64,000 bases of DNA from Beta vulgaris subsp. vulgaris (taxonomy: Eukaryota > Streptophyta > Magnoliopsida > Caryophyllales > Amaranthaceae). The stretch is taken from assembly GCF_026745355.1 (NCBI RefSeq), contig NC_079209.1:50300596-50364595 (forward strand), in the 5' to 3' direction. Numbering within the stretch: position 1 is the stretch's first letter; each line of letters begins with the position of its first letter. Shown piece by piece: positions 1 to 12,500 of this stretch. Below the pieces are notes generated by a model. The model was not told the DNA's origin, did no database searches, and worked only from the letters and a program-made list of their open reading frames with translations. A program made the translations under genes and the position numbers.

Positions 1-464
1 CAGGTCGTCTGACTGGTCATGTTCGAGATATCTGGTATCATTTCTACTGGTTGTTGCAACCACCTTGACCGATTCAACCTACTTTTGCTGCATGTGCTGT
101 TGACTGATTCAATCAGCTAGGACGTTGTCGCCTATTCTTTAGAGGCTTGAATCTGCCTCCTCGATATAAGGAATTTCCCTTTTTTTGCTATTTGACTTAT
201 TATTTGTAACAAGCCTTAAGGATGTTACCTACTTCCAAGGGGTTGACTACTTGACCAAATACTGTTAGATAACCCATTTGAGTACTACGTCCCTTTAGGT
301 GAAATTTCACCCACAACAGGCACCGACGAAAAAAGATGTTTAATTGATTTTACTAATTACTTCTATTAAATATTTCTAGTTTAATAATATATTTCTACTT
401 CGATATTATTTGCCTTTCTGATATGGTGTGAGTCCTTGATAAATAGAAATGATGCAATAGATAT
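1..464. other. No gene recognised
   Basis: This is intergenic sequence. No open frame resembles a known protein, and I see no terminal repeats here. It may be the edge of an older repeat that begins outside the window. Confidence 0.5.
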
Positions 465-473
465 TAACTTTTT

Positions 474-849
474 GGATTTTTCTACGTTATACCCCTGTGT
501 TTTTACAATTTCCACGTTGTACCCTAAGCTTTTAAAAATTCTACACAGTACCCTCAAACTTACCTTTTTAATGCACAATACCCCTACCGTTGATATACGT
601 CATTAATTTCGTCTACTTTTTGTAATACGATGGAACGAATCTATAATTAGCGAATAATCCTTCTAAGGGTTAATAAGTCAAACTAGTTCCAATAAATTTT
701 AAAAAATTAAATGAAATTAATGACATATAATAAACAATTTGGGCATCGTGCATTAAAAAGTAAGCTTGAGGATACCGTGTCGAATTTTTAAAAAGTTGGG
801 GTACAACGTAGAAATCGAAGAAATATAGGGGTATAATATAGAAAAACCC
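474..849. mobile_element. Long-TIR MITE, MULE type, 9-bp TSD
   Basis: The two ends are inverted copies of each other over roughly 115 bp; both read G-G-A/G-TTTTTCTA inward, followed by a run of 'TACCCC'-type blocks. The element is flanked by identical 9-bp copies of TAACTTTTT at 465-473 and 850-858. A 9-bp duplication with long TIRs is the Mutator-superfamily signature. There is no coding capacity. Similar terminal sequence recurs at 31896-32875, 43195-43285 and 45679-46125, so this is one of several local members. Confidence 0.8.
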
Positions 850-858
850 TAACTTTTT

Positions 859-3452
859 TTATACAGGATGTCAGGAAGAGAACATATTTCATTCATAAGA
901 GATAGTGAAACAACACTTACAATCAATTCCTGGAAAATCAAAAATTTCAACACAAGTATATAACACTTTGGAACTATATACATCACATTTTTGATAAAAA
1001 ATAGTCTAATAAAAACTTCATCCGAAGCAATATAATCTGTGAGTTCGCTCTGATTCGGCTTAACTTCCGCTGTTGCATAATCGTTTGGGTGAAAAAAAAT
1101 CGTGGTTTTCTAGATTCTTACAAAGAATAGAGATTGTTAGATCTTCCACTTTCATCACGCGAACAAAAAAAATTGAACACCCTAAAATAAATATACTTAT
1201 TGGAATCAATTAAAGGAGTTTTTCTAGTGCTTACCACCCGTACGAACATCAATAGAAGCCCCTACAAAGATTCACAATTGAGGCAAAAAAAAATAGATGA
1301 AAGAGAAAGAAAGGTTAAAGAATGAAGGAAAAACTTTCTTAAAAAGAAAAAGAAAAACATAGTAATGAAGGTTAGGAAAAATATCTCCCAAAAAAAACTC
1401 TAGAGAAAAAAAAAACCCTCCCACGCAAAAACCCTAAAGGCCACATCCACAAAAATCGTAATTTTTGGCATCAATCTTATCACCTCTTTTTTTTAGACCT
1501 CAAAAAAGGATCCTTTCTAATTTGCAAACATTTTTCCCTTATATTGATTTGGGTTTCTGAAAAGTTCTAGGTGACAATTTTTGGATATAAACTAAGTTAA
1601 GGAATCCGTGTTTGGGCATGTTCCCCTACAAAGCTTGCATAGTAGAGTTAGATCTAATTGAGGGAAAGTTTTCTTTCCAAGTACTAATAAGAAATGTATA
1701 AACTATAATATTAGCTCTTTTAGTCCATGATTGGTATTACCGTATATCTACTTATGATTGACAACTTGTGTGTGTGTGGATGCACCACTAAGGCACTAAC
1801 TAAACGACTTGCCCTAATCTTTGAGATATTCATACTCACCTTAAAAAATTTCCAACACCTATACGGCTATACATTTACAACTTTTTTGAAGGTATACCCG
1901 TATAGGACTGAGATAAAAGGACAAAAACATGGACATTGATGTTTGTAGCTCTATATCACCCAATTACCACTAAATTTCACGAGGTGACATCTTAATGATT
2001 TTTTTTGTTAGTGCTAGCATCTTAATGATTTGAATATTTGATGGAGTATAAACGATAAGTAACCTTCATCACTTTAATTTTTGTATTTGGTAAATCATAA
2101 TTTTGGTGATTAATCATATGTTATTAAATAAAACATTATTAAAAGTCACTATCTAAACAATATACAAAAGAATTTCAATAATATTTATACTTATATATAT
2201 ATATTTATATTTATATTTAAAGGCGCTCTTCCTTAGAGTGTTTGCTTCATACTCATGCTCGGCCATAAGGGTGTGCAACCAATCGATGGCACAGAGCCTC
2301 GAAAATTTGGAGCACCAAAGTTCGGAGCTCAACTTTTTTAATAAAAATTAACTAAATTTCTTTAGCAAAACCATTTGTAAATGACGAGAAGCAAATATTG
2401 CAAATATTCATTACTTCCATCTTTAATTCTTTCTCAGATTCTCTCTCTCAGGTTTCTTTAATTATTCTACAACCTTTCATTTTCCATTCCTCTAATCTAT
2501 CATCAACTTATTTCTTGTTTCAAAATTTTGTTAAACATCCATCTTCCTCGCTTAAACCGGAAGTAATGAAATTTTTCTCCATTTTTTCCTCAACCAAACT
2601 ACTTAATTATTTTTTTGTGTGTCAAATGGCCAAAAATTGTTCACAATATGTAATACTACCTTATGTCAACATTTTCTTGATCAACCATCTCAATTTTCAC
2701 AAGGTAATATCTGAATAATCTTGTTTTTTATTGGAAGTTTCTTCTTATAAACTGTTGTATCTGTCTTTTCATTAACAAATAATCTAGAGTTCGAGGATTA
2801 AATTTATTTAGCTGTTTGAAATTTCTTCTTATAAATTTCTTTTTGTTTTATTTTTTTCATTCTATTCATTTATTTGAGATAGAAAGACATAATCATTTTA
2901 TTTGTATACTGATATTATTTGGAGTTGTAATATTTTTTTTTGAGAAAAAGTTGTAAGAATTGTTGGTAAACAAGATGAACTTGAGTACTTCAGTAGTTTG
3001 AAATTTATTTCCTTTAATTTTTTTATCAAACAATCTAAATATGATTATTAATACTACCTAATACAAACGCTATTATATATAATATATTGTTGAATTAATT
3101 TCAATATGTATTTTCAAAATATTACTTTTATATAAATTTTACTAATCGATAATATTTTATTTTGGTGTTTTTCATATTACGAATAAAGGTTAACAAAATT
3201 TTAAAAGGGCTAATTTAGAAACTAACACATAGCCTCTCTATTGTTTGAGGCGGCCTTGCATTTACTCCACATACAATAAAAATTATGAGTCTTCAAGCTT
3301 ATTTATTGAAGTAAAGGTGATCAACATAGACCACTTTTTTCGGCCAAGCTCGACCTATGATCACCTCTATATTAAAGTCTCAACTACTAAATCAAGTGAT
3401 GTTTGGTGTTATGATTTTAAAGTAAAACATTAATATAGGAAAGTTATAATTA
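859..3452. other. AT-rich intergenic DNA without recognisable genes
   Basis: Several short open frames occur (for example near 2398-2718), but none shows a domain, codon structure or neighbouring splice signals. The sequence is rich in A/T runs. A Helitron-type 3' end lies at the right edge, so part of this stretch may be the body of a degraded Helitron whose 5' end I could not place. Confidence 0.5.
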
Positions 3453-3482
3453 CTCGAGGCATAGCCCGAGCCTAAAAACTAA
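3453..3482 (+). mobile_element. Relic Helitron 3' terminus
   Basis: A hairpin (CTCGAGGCAT-AGCCCGAG) is followed by CCTAAAAACTAA and then T. This matches the 3' ends of the better preserved Helitrons at 4939-5207 and 23125-23387 (hairpin, short spacer, CTRR, insertion before T). The matching 5' end was not found. Confidence 0.5.
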
Positions 3483-3533
3483 TTTTTACTTAATAACACA
3501 ATTTGTTTTTATTTACAATAGTACTCCCTATGT

Positions 3534-3779
3534 CCGCAAATATAATTCCAGTTTCTATTTTGAGAGTCAAATTTTAGAAAACTTTGACCAAATATTCTCG
3601 TTAATGTATAAAAAACATACTAATGTCGAATCTTGTTAGATTCCCCTCAATGTATAGTAGATTCATAATATCAACTTTTTATATTACTAATACGCGAAAT
3701 AGAAGATATCTTAGGTCAAAATGTACGTCTTAGAGACTGTGTAAAAAGAAACATGAACTATATTTTGGGACAGGTGAAG
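3534..3779. mobile_element. Stowaway-like MITE
   Basis: It starts with CTCCCTATGTCC after TA (3532-3533) and ends in an inverted, partly diverged copy (TGGGACAGGTGAAG) before TA (3780-3781). It is about 246 bp, AT-rich and non-coding. TA target duplication and CTCCCT-type TIRs are typical of the Tc1/mariner Stowaway group. Confidence 0.65.
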
Positions 3780-4657
3780 TATAAATAAATTATGTGATCG
3801 AAGTTAGCTTACCAATAGTGCAAAATTAAGTAATTTAAAATGGAAGATGTATGTAATACTATATATGTGAATAATATACATCTATTTTATTAGAATTTAA
3901 TTTCTTTGTAAAATCAAATATTATAATATTATGTTTGTCATGACTTGTCTACCCTATTTTTTTTATTTTTGTTGTACGAAATCTTCTAAAAAACCTAATG
4001 GTTGGCAATCATGACTATAACTCTAAAGACTAAAGGCATATCATTTAATCCAAAAGTTATAACTACAAGAAAACCACAATCACTAATTCGAGAATCATAA
4101 CTATTAACTCAAAATTCATAAATTCTAACTGAAAAATTTAATGTTTTTTTTATAGTTTAGTGTGTAGAGTAAAGTAACACACTAATGGAGATTGTAACTC
4201 AAAGGTACCTTATAAATGTTAAAAACAAAGGCGTACCTCGTGTTTTTTTAGAATCCTGAGTATACCTCGAGCAATTTCCTAAAACTTTTAACCATCACTA
4301 GGAAAATGGTAAAATATTCAGATATTTTCCTTCAAATAATAATCCATATGTTTGAGACATGATTATATAGGAAACATTTTTGTAAGTTTTGTTTACTTCA
4401 TCCAAAAAGGTATTGTATATAGTAAAAACTAATTATAATCAGCAAAAACGAATTTCAATATATAAAAATCTACTTCATCTGTTTCAAATTATAAAGCATT
4501 TTAGGTAAAAGTTTTTGTTTCAAAATATAAGGAATTTTGCATTATAATTGTAAAATCAAATACAACTTTATACTATCAAGATAAAATTATAGGTTATTTT
4601 CTATTATCAATACAATATTTAATGTCAATTTTATTACCTATACAAATCTAACTAAAA

Positions 4658-4886
4658 CTAAGGGCCTATTCTCCCCAACTTATTATCTGTTCAGTTCAAT
4701 TCAGTTCATTTCAATTTAGTTCAGTTCAGTTCAGCTCTGGATAATACTTTTACTCTCACATATCACTGTTCATTTCGGTTTAGTTCAATTCAGTTCAATT
4801 CGGTTCGGTTCGGTTCAATTCAGTTCAATTCAATTCAATTTAGTTTAGTTCAGTTCAGCTATTTTATGCCAAAGAGAACAATCCCT
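4658..4886. repeat. hAT-like MITE rich in TTCAGTT/TTCAATT repeats
   Basis: Short repeats of TTCAGTT, TTCAATT and TTCGGTT fill this stretch. The ends read AAGGGCCTATTCTC and, inverted, AGGGATTGTTCTC. Near-identical 8-mers AACTAAAA (4650-4657) and AACTAAAT (4887-4894) flank it, suggesting an 8-bp hAT-type duplication, though the register of the TIR is imperfect. Confidence 0.45.
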
Positions 4887-4938
4887 AACTAAATACTTAA
4901 TATGCGTAAAAGTGGTTTATATGCCTTATAATTTGAAA

Positions 4939-5207
4939 CTAGTTATTAGGCCCGGGCTATGTCCCGGGTAAGGAGAATTTTCATTTATTAATATTATAGT
5001 TTAAAATAATAACACCAAATATCACTTGGTCTAGTGGTTAAGACTTTAATATATGACCTTGAGGTCATGGGATTAAACCTTATGCTAGCAATTTCTAGTT
5101 TACCTTATGCTATGCAATTTCTAGTTTTTTTTTATTGTATGAGGATTACAGAGCGCCACGTGGCACAGTTCCACGTTTAGGAACGCCTTTTAATATATTA
5201 ATATAGA
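4939..5207 (-). mobile_element. Non-autonomous Helitron (269 bp)
   Basis: Read on the minus strand it begins TCTATATTAATATATTAAAAG and ends with a GC hairpin (CCCGGG-ACATAG-CCCGGG), GCCTAATAA and CTAG. It sits exactly between A (4938) and T (5208). It has no coding capacity and needs a Rep/helicase in trans. Internally it carries a tRNA-like A box (TGGTCTAGTGG at about 5029) and a degenerate B box about 40 bp further on, shared with three relatives in the window. Confidence 0.8.
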
Positions 5208-5216
5208 TGGAGAGCG

Positions 5217-5779
5217 TACTATATAATAACTTATATATATTAAAAAGTAACAAACACAAGTCTTAATTATCGTAAACAACTCTCTACTATTGATAAGTAA
5301 AAAACAATTTCAATCAATAAAATTTATTTTTTATCGATAATGATAATGTTATTGTAATAAAAAAATAAGATAAAAATGGACATACATAACCTACATCTAA
5401 TTTTCCTTCCATAAATGGCAAGTGACAACCTACTCCAACATGGAAATGCAAATAGTAAAAAAATGTAAATCGGGAGGATTTTCAGGGAGGAAAAAACAAA
5501 AACATGAACATAATTAACACAAGAAAAAAAGTAAAATATTAAAAGTGAAATCATATCATATATTACTAAAAAAAACAACACAAGAAAGCAAGAGGAACAA
5601 GCAAAGAGCTAAACAATGAGCATGCTTAGGAAGGTAAAAAGAGAAAGTTGAGTTCTTGAGGAGGTGGGATGAAGCAAATAATAAATCCCAAAAAATATAA
5701 AAAAGGCAACATTAAATAAACTATAGTAAAAAAAATATTAACTATATAATAAAAATAATAATTAAATAAAAATTTACAA
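5217..5779. other. Intergenic, upstream of the ARF gene
   Basis: No gene was found. The minus-strand open frames here are accidental products of A/T runs and of the pyrimidine-rich leader of the next gene. ARF promoter elements must lie here, but none can be placed with confidence. Confidence 0.4.
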
Positions 5780-6513
5780 GTGAGAAAAAAGAAAGAAAGA
5801 GTAGAGTAGAGGGACCTGCTCCAGTCTGTTGAATGTCGGCTTCTTCTTCTTCCTCCTTCTCCTGCTTCAAAAGCTGCTTTCCTCTCTTTCTTTCTACTTT
5901 CTCTCTCTTCCCCCACTTTACACTTTCTCTCTCTAAACTTCCCCACTTTTTTTTTCCTTTAATTATAGTAATTTCTCTCACCTCCATGGGAAAACCTTCA
6001 TTTTTTGCCGGAAAATCAACTTTCTCCGGCAAACCCAGATTCTGTTTTTTGAAATAATTCATTCTTCTGCAAATTTGAAGTATTTTTTGCAGCTAAATAT
6101 TGGGTAGAATTTAGTATTTTGTATTTTTGGGAGGTTTTTTTTTTTATGATTTGAAGGAAGTGGGTGTTAGTTTGTTTGTTTGTATATGTATTGAAGTTAT
6201 TATTTTTACTTCAATTTGATTGGTGCTGATCTCCTTGATCTCTGGAGAAAGTTTTTCTTTCTTTTTTATTGACTTTTTTGGGGTTGATTTTGGAGAATTT
6301 GAGCTTGAAAATGGAATTATAATTTGAGCAAGATTGTTGCTTTTTGAGTGATTTTTGGGATCAGTGATGAATGTGGGTGTTGAATCAAGTATAGTGATGA
6401 AGGCAATGCTGCAGCTTCAAATTGTAGAAGATTAAAAAAAAGAAAGAAGAAAGTGATAAATTTTTGGAATAATTATTAAAGTGGTTTGATTGTAAAAGAG
6501 GGGTTTCATAATC
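5780..6513 (+). promoter_or_regulatory. Probable 5' leader of the ARF gene, with an upstream ORF
   Basis: A pyrimidine-rich tract (about 5833-5960) is followed by an AT-rich leader to the ATG at 6514. Long leaders are common in ARF genes. A 74-codon upstream ORF (5833-6057) would be translated first if transcription starts left of 5833. The TGTCGG hexamer at 5834 is a known high-affinity ARF-binding half-site, so autoregulation is possible. The transcription start is not determinable from sequence alone. Confidence 0.45.
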
Positions 6514-9500
6514 ATGAAGGCTCCTTCAAATGGTCTCATGGCTAATTCTGGAGAAGGTGATGGATGTTCTTTTTTGGCTTGGTCTTTAATCTTGTTTATG
6601 TATTAAAAAAAAACATCTTCATTCATTTTTTTCCCCCCAAAAAAATGTGTTTCCTTAATTAGTATTTTTGGGTGAAAATTTGATGTTCTGTTTAGTTGTA
6701 TGATCTGGGAATTTTATTTTTGAATAATGAGCTGAAAGCTAGGATTTTTTTTATATTAATTATCATATTTTTGGGCTAATAGTTTTGATGGGGAATTGAA
6801 TTTTTATGATGATATGGATGTAATTATTGTTCACATTAGCATGACAGAATTAACTTTTTTTTCTTTCAATAGTATTAGATTACCTTTTTTTCTTGGGGAA
6901 GTGGGGGGTAATTTTTTTGGTTTATGTTTGTTTTGTTGTTTGCATATAATCAACTAACCAGAAGAAGGGAACATAATCCATCCAAAGAGAAGAAAAAAAA
7001 AATAATGAAAGAAAGAAACAAAGGAGCATAATCAATAATAGGATAAAGATTGAAGTTGACATTTCTCTTCCTGTGGCAGCTTAAAAAAGAGCTCTGAAAC
7101 TCCTGTATTCATATATATTCTTTTCACTGCTCTAGGCTCTAGCCATTAATATCTCTTAGCAAATATATTCATGAATACTTCTGACTGATTCAGTGATTCC
7201 ACTTCATAAAACATGGGTAATATATAAATTTTTTAAATTCCTCATGTTTTTTTTTTTGTCTTCTTCAAAAATTATATATTTTTCATAGTTATGGGTGGTG
7301 TAAAGTGAGTAACTAGTCTTTTTGTGTAATTTCCTTTCTGGGTTGTCTGAAAGTATGTTCTTATTTAGTCAGATTAGTTGCCATGGAATGATTTTTCTCT
7401 TGGTTATTGTGCTATAGTTATATCTCAGTTTGATGATCTCTTGTTTTTTTTAGTTTGTCTACTGTAAGATTAAATGTGTCTTATATTTGTGCAATTGTTT
7501 CTCTGAACCATTTGTTTTTGGTTGTCTCTGACAGAGGGAAGGGTCATAAATTCAGAGTTGTGGCATGCCTGTGCTGGACCACTTGTTGCTGTGCCTCCTG
7601 TTGGAAGCCTTGTAGTTTACTTCCCACAAGGTCACAGTGAGCAAGTATGGCAGTTTCCATTTATGCAAGATTTGTTGTTAATGCTAAGTTCTTTCTTCTA
7701 TTGGAGTTACAACTATCTTGTTTATGACGTTTTTTTCGGAATTTTGTTTCATTGTTTGCAGGTAGCAGCCTCTATGCAAAAGGAGACCGACGGCATCCCG
7801 AGCTATCCGAATCTCCCCTCAAAGTTGATTTGTATGCTCCATAATGTTACACTACATGTAAGGCAGTATCCATGTTTCTCAATCTCACCACAGTGTATCT
7901 CTTGGATTCATGATATTGAAGATTTTTACGATCCCCTCTTTGGCTTTGGATTACCACTGATCTTCGGCCGACTTCTTAGATAGATACTTGTGTTAATGTG
8001 ACTTTAAGTTGATACAAGTAGATTTCAGGAATGAAATTGGATCCTAGGAGTATATGTTATATTGATGCCTTCCTTGTCATTTTCACATTTAGACATTTGT
8101 GTGGCCTTATGTTTTATTCCTTTTATATCAGGCAGACCCGGAAACTGATGAGGTATATGCACAAATGACTCTTCAACCTGTTAATAAGGTAATACAGCCG
8201 TTAATTTAAGAATCTAAAAAAAGAGTTAAAAGGAATATAATTTTCCTTGTGCAATCTTCCTTCTTTGTTGTGATTGTTCCTTCCACATCATCTCGCAGTA
8301 TGATAGGGACGCATTGCTTGCTTCAGAGATGGCTCTTAAACAAAGCAGGCAACCTACGGAGTTTTTCTGCAAAACTCTTACAGCTAGTGACACAAGCACA
8401 CACGGGGGTTTCTCAGTACCTCGTCGGGCTGCTGAGAAGATTTTCCCACCTCTGGTGAGTTAAATTTGAACAAAATGATTCTGTGTTTGTTTGTCATTTT
8501 TCACTACCTTATTATTGGCTTACGTGGAAGATATCTGATAGGATTTTTCTATGCAACCTCCTGCTCAAGAGCTGATGGCTAAAGATTTACATAGCCAAGC
8601 ATGGACCTTTAGACATATCTATCGAGGTATACTAGAGTTCAAAATTTCCATTCCATCTTTACATTATTCAATTATCATTTATTGTGGCCGATGTCGTGCT
8701 ATTAATTCTCATTTCTCAACATGTTCTGGTCTCTAGTGATCTGGGCCTCAAAGGTCCTTGCTTCTTGAGAAAATAATATTCCCATATCAAGATCATCTAG
8801 TGATTGGTATGAAAGAACTTTTCAGGACTCCCTAAGATCTGAGTAAATATCAAATTATCCCCCCCCCCCCTTCAAATGTTCTGTATGATGAGGGTTTGTT
8901 GCTTGATAATTCTAGGTGCCCCGCCTTGAGATTGTTGGATCTGACTGCTTCAATAGACTTTGATTCTTAGAATCATGAGAATTGACACTTCTACTTAACC
9001 TAGGACATGCTGTGGGTTTGGCTCAACTTCCAATTATAGTAAAAATGAGAGCTTAAACGATGGTAGAAAAGATAAAGAGTGCTGGCTTGGTTTATTCACC
9101 ATGCGGTTCTTGCTTTTGATGGAGGATTGATTGAATTATGTCTCCTTCGTATCTGATTGATATTCTTCTGTACTTTGGAGAGACGGAGACTACATAATTG
9201 ATGTTACAAAAATGCTTTGCCTAACTAGAGCTAGAAGCTGAAATGTGTAATGAGTGAGTACGTAATGCGAACTTTCTTAATTTCAGGGCAACCAAAACGA
9301 CACTTGCTGACTACAGGATGGAGTGTTTTTGTTAGCTCAAAAAGATTGTTTGCTGGTGATTCTGTTCTCTTTATACGGTAAGTAGTCTGTCATGTTTATC
9401 CACTACAAGATTCTTTATTCTTGGGGGATTTTGTTGGAATAGGTAATGTATCTGATTCAATTGCTCATTTATAACTTGTAGAGATGAGAAATCACACCTT

Positions 9501-12500
9501 CTATTAGGTATACGACGTGCAAATAGACAGCAGCCTGCACTTGCATCATCTGTTATATCCAGTGACAGCATGCATATTGGAATTCTTGCTGCTGCTGCTC
9601 ATGCTGCTGCTAATAACAGTCCGTTTACAATATTTTATAATCCGAGGTACTGCACTGCAAATACGTCTTGAAGGGTTTTCATTTTTCATTAGTTTGTCTG
9701 ACTTAAATCCTCTGAAATTGAAAATTTTATACAGAGCTAGCCCAGCTGAATTTGTAGTTCCCTTAGCCAAGTATAACAAAGCTATGTACACCCAAGTTTC
9801 TCTTGGGATGCGATTTAGGATGATGTTTGAAACTGAGGAGTGTGGTGTACGTCGATACATGGGTACTATAACAGGCATCAGTGACCTTGATCCAGTGCGA
9901 TGGAAAAACTCTCAGTGGCGTAATCTCCAGGTACTGCTCTGATTCAGGATGTCATAATCTGCATTAGTTCAGGAGCACTGTTTTCTGCTGCAATAAAGCT
10001 ATCAACTGTATTGGTTGTTAATTCTTATTATCATTCCTTAAAGAGACAATTGCCTATATGTACCTGATTTTGCATATGCCATACTGGCAGCAGTAATCTG
10101 TAGTTTCACTGAACTTCTTTCGCCTGCTGTTTCTTTCCTGTATGAAACTTTTCAATATTTTCCTTAACATGCAACTGTTGATACATATGCAGTATCATCG
10201 TCCAATATAGTCATGAGAAAATGCATGTAAAAATTTCATAATTGTATTTTGTATCTGACTGTATCATTTATGTTCAGGCTTTCCTTCACCTTATTTTGTG
10301 GTGTAGTTTGATTTTCTCCCCCCTCAAAAAATTTCCATTTTCTCTTGTTGACAGGTTGGCTGGGATGAATCAACAGCTGGGGAACGACCTAGTCGAGTTT
10401 CCATTTGGGACATTGAGCCTGTTGTTACACCCTTCTACATATGTCCTCCACCTTTTTTCAGACCAAAGTTTCCTAAGCAACCGGGGATGCCAGGTAGCTG
10501 CTAAATGCTTAATTTGACATAGCATTTTATCTGAAGCTGAGTTTGGACCAACCACCACCTAGATATAGTGGTTGGTGAACATGGTTCCTATATTTTTTAT
10601 GGGTTCCAACTTGCTGCTTTTTGGCTCATATCAACATCAATTGTCTCTTGCAGATGATGAATCTGATATGGAGAGCATATTTAAGAGGGGAATGCCCTGG
10701 CTTGGTGATGATTTTGGCATGAAAGATGTTCCCAACTCAATATTTCCTGGCTTGAGTTTAGTTCAATGGATGAGCATGCAACAAAATAATCAGTTTCCTG
10801 GTGCACAGTCTGCGGGTTTCCCATCCATGCTTACAGCATCTGCCTTGCATGGTGGCCTTGGTACTGATGATCCATCCAAGTTGTTGAACTTCCAGGCCCC
10901 GTCTCTGTCTGTGCCAAATTTCCAATTCAACAAAGCTGTCCAACAAAATCAAGTAGGCCAGTTACAGCAGCAACCCGCGGCCTGGTCCCAACAGCAGCAG
11001 CTCCAGCAATTGTTGCAGAATAACTCACAACAGCAACAACAGCCTCTGCAACAACAGCTGCAGAAACAACAGTTACAGCAGCAGCAGCAACAGCAACAAT
11101 TACAGCAGCAGCAACAGCAACAGTTACAGCAGCAGCAGCAGCAGCAACAACAACAGTTACAGCAGCAGCAGCAACAACAGGTACATCAGCAGCAACAGCA
11201 ACAGCAACAGCAACAACAACAACAGCAACCACAACAACCTCCTGCACCACAAAAGCAGCAAATACCTCAATTAACTTCTGTAAATAGTGGTCTCGTTTCT
11301 CCTAACCAGAACTTGAATCCGAATTTATCGCAGTCCCCAATGTATTCTCAGCTTCATCACCAGCAAATGGTGGGCGGAAATAACCAGGCCCCTCAAAATG
11401 TTTCGGCTAACAAAGATCCTGTTCATATAACATCTTTACCTCCAGATATGCAGTTTCAGCAGCAAACAGAACAACAAAGTAATGTTCTTCAGAGGCTTCA
11501 GCAGCAGCATCAGCATCAGCAGCAGGCACAATTGCAACAGTCCTCACAGCAGTTATTTCAAGAGAGTTTGTCACAGAGGCCGCCTGTCCTACAGAACCTC
11601 TCAGAGCACCAGCTTCAGTTCCAGCTAATGCAAAAATTACAGCAGCAACCTCAGACTCAACAGCAGCAGGCGCAGCAGCATCAACATCAACCACAGCAGT
11701 CACACCCTTTGCTGTCTCCTGTAACTTCACAAGTCCAGCATCAAGTAACAACCCAACAACATGCTGGTCAACAAAACCAAGTTTTACAGCAGCGTTCTTT
11801 ATCTCAGTATCAGCCTCAAGTGAGTGTTAGCACTATTTCCACAACCCAGCTTATGAGTTCCCCACCTATGTCAGCAGTCCAACTTCAGGGAATGCAGAAA
11901 ACAAGTGGGATAGCAAGATCTCTATCTGGCCCAACTGATGGTGATGCTCCGTCGTGTTCTACATCACCTTCTACTAATAATTGCCAGATTCCCCATTCAA
12001 GCTTCTTGAACCGCAACCAGCAAGTGAGGAACATGCTAGTCGAGCATTCAGTTGTTGAGCCCAATAGTAATATGTTGCAAGATGTTCAAGAGAAGTCTGA
12101 TATTAGGATCAAACATGAAATCCCCAGCTCAAAAGTTATAGAACCATCAAGGATCAATGGCATCATCACTGATCCATTGGAAGCATCCTCTTCTGTCACT
12201 TCATATGGCTTGGATGCTAGTGGACTTCAACAGAATCTATCGCTCCCAAGCTTTGGGTTGGATGGTGATGTGCAGTCCCATCCAAGGAACAGTATTCCTC
12301 TTTCAACCGCAATGGATGGTTTGACGCCTGATACTTTGTTATCAAGGGACTTTGACTCGGGAAAGGAGCTTCATAACTTGCTCTCTAATTACAACGGTGC
12401 TCCTAGAGATATTGAAACAGAATTGTCGGCTGCTGCTATGAGCTCCCAGTCATTTGGGGTTCCAAATATGCCTTTCAAAACGGGATGCTCAAATGATGTT

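Larger units (their letters stand above)
4473..5216. mobile_element. Stowaway-like MITE split by two later insertions
   Basis: The left end (4473: CTTCATCTGTTTCAAATTAT) and the inverted right end pair only when the Helitron at 4939-5207 is removed: the right TIR reads inward as CGCTCTCCA then TTTCAAATTATAAGGC. Both ends are flanked by TA (4471-4472, 5217-5218). It also contains the TTCAGTTCAATT-rich insert at about 4658-4886. Removing the Helitron joins A to T, the known Helitron target, which supports both sets of borders. Confidence 0.65.

Noticed and set aside
5029..5095. tRNA gene in the Helitron
   Set aside because: A and B boxes are recognisable, but no acceptor stem or complete cloverleaf can be drawn, so it is a tRNA-like relic.
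5626..6062. Overlapping minus-strand frames of 106 aa upstream of ARF
   Set aside because: They are shadows of the pyrimidine-rich leader of the ARF gene; composition is low-complexity and there are no motifs.
10927..11751. Minus-strand open frames of 107 and 114 aa over the ARF Gln region
   Set aside because: They are antisense readings of CAG/CAA repeats (poly-Ala/Val), with no independent support.
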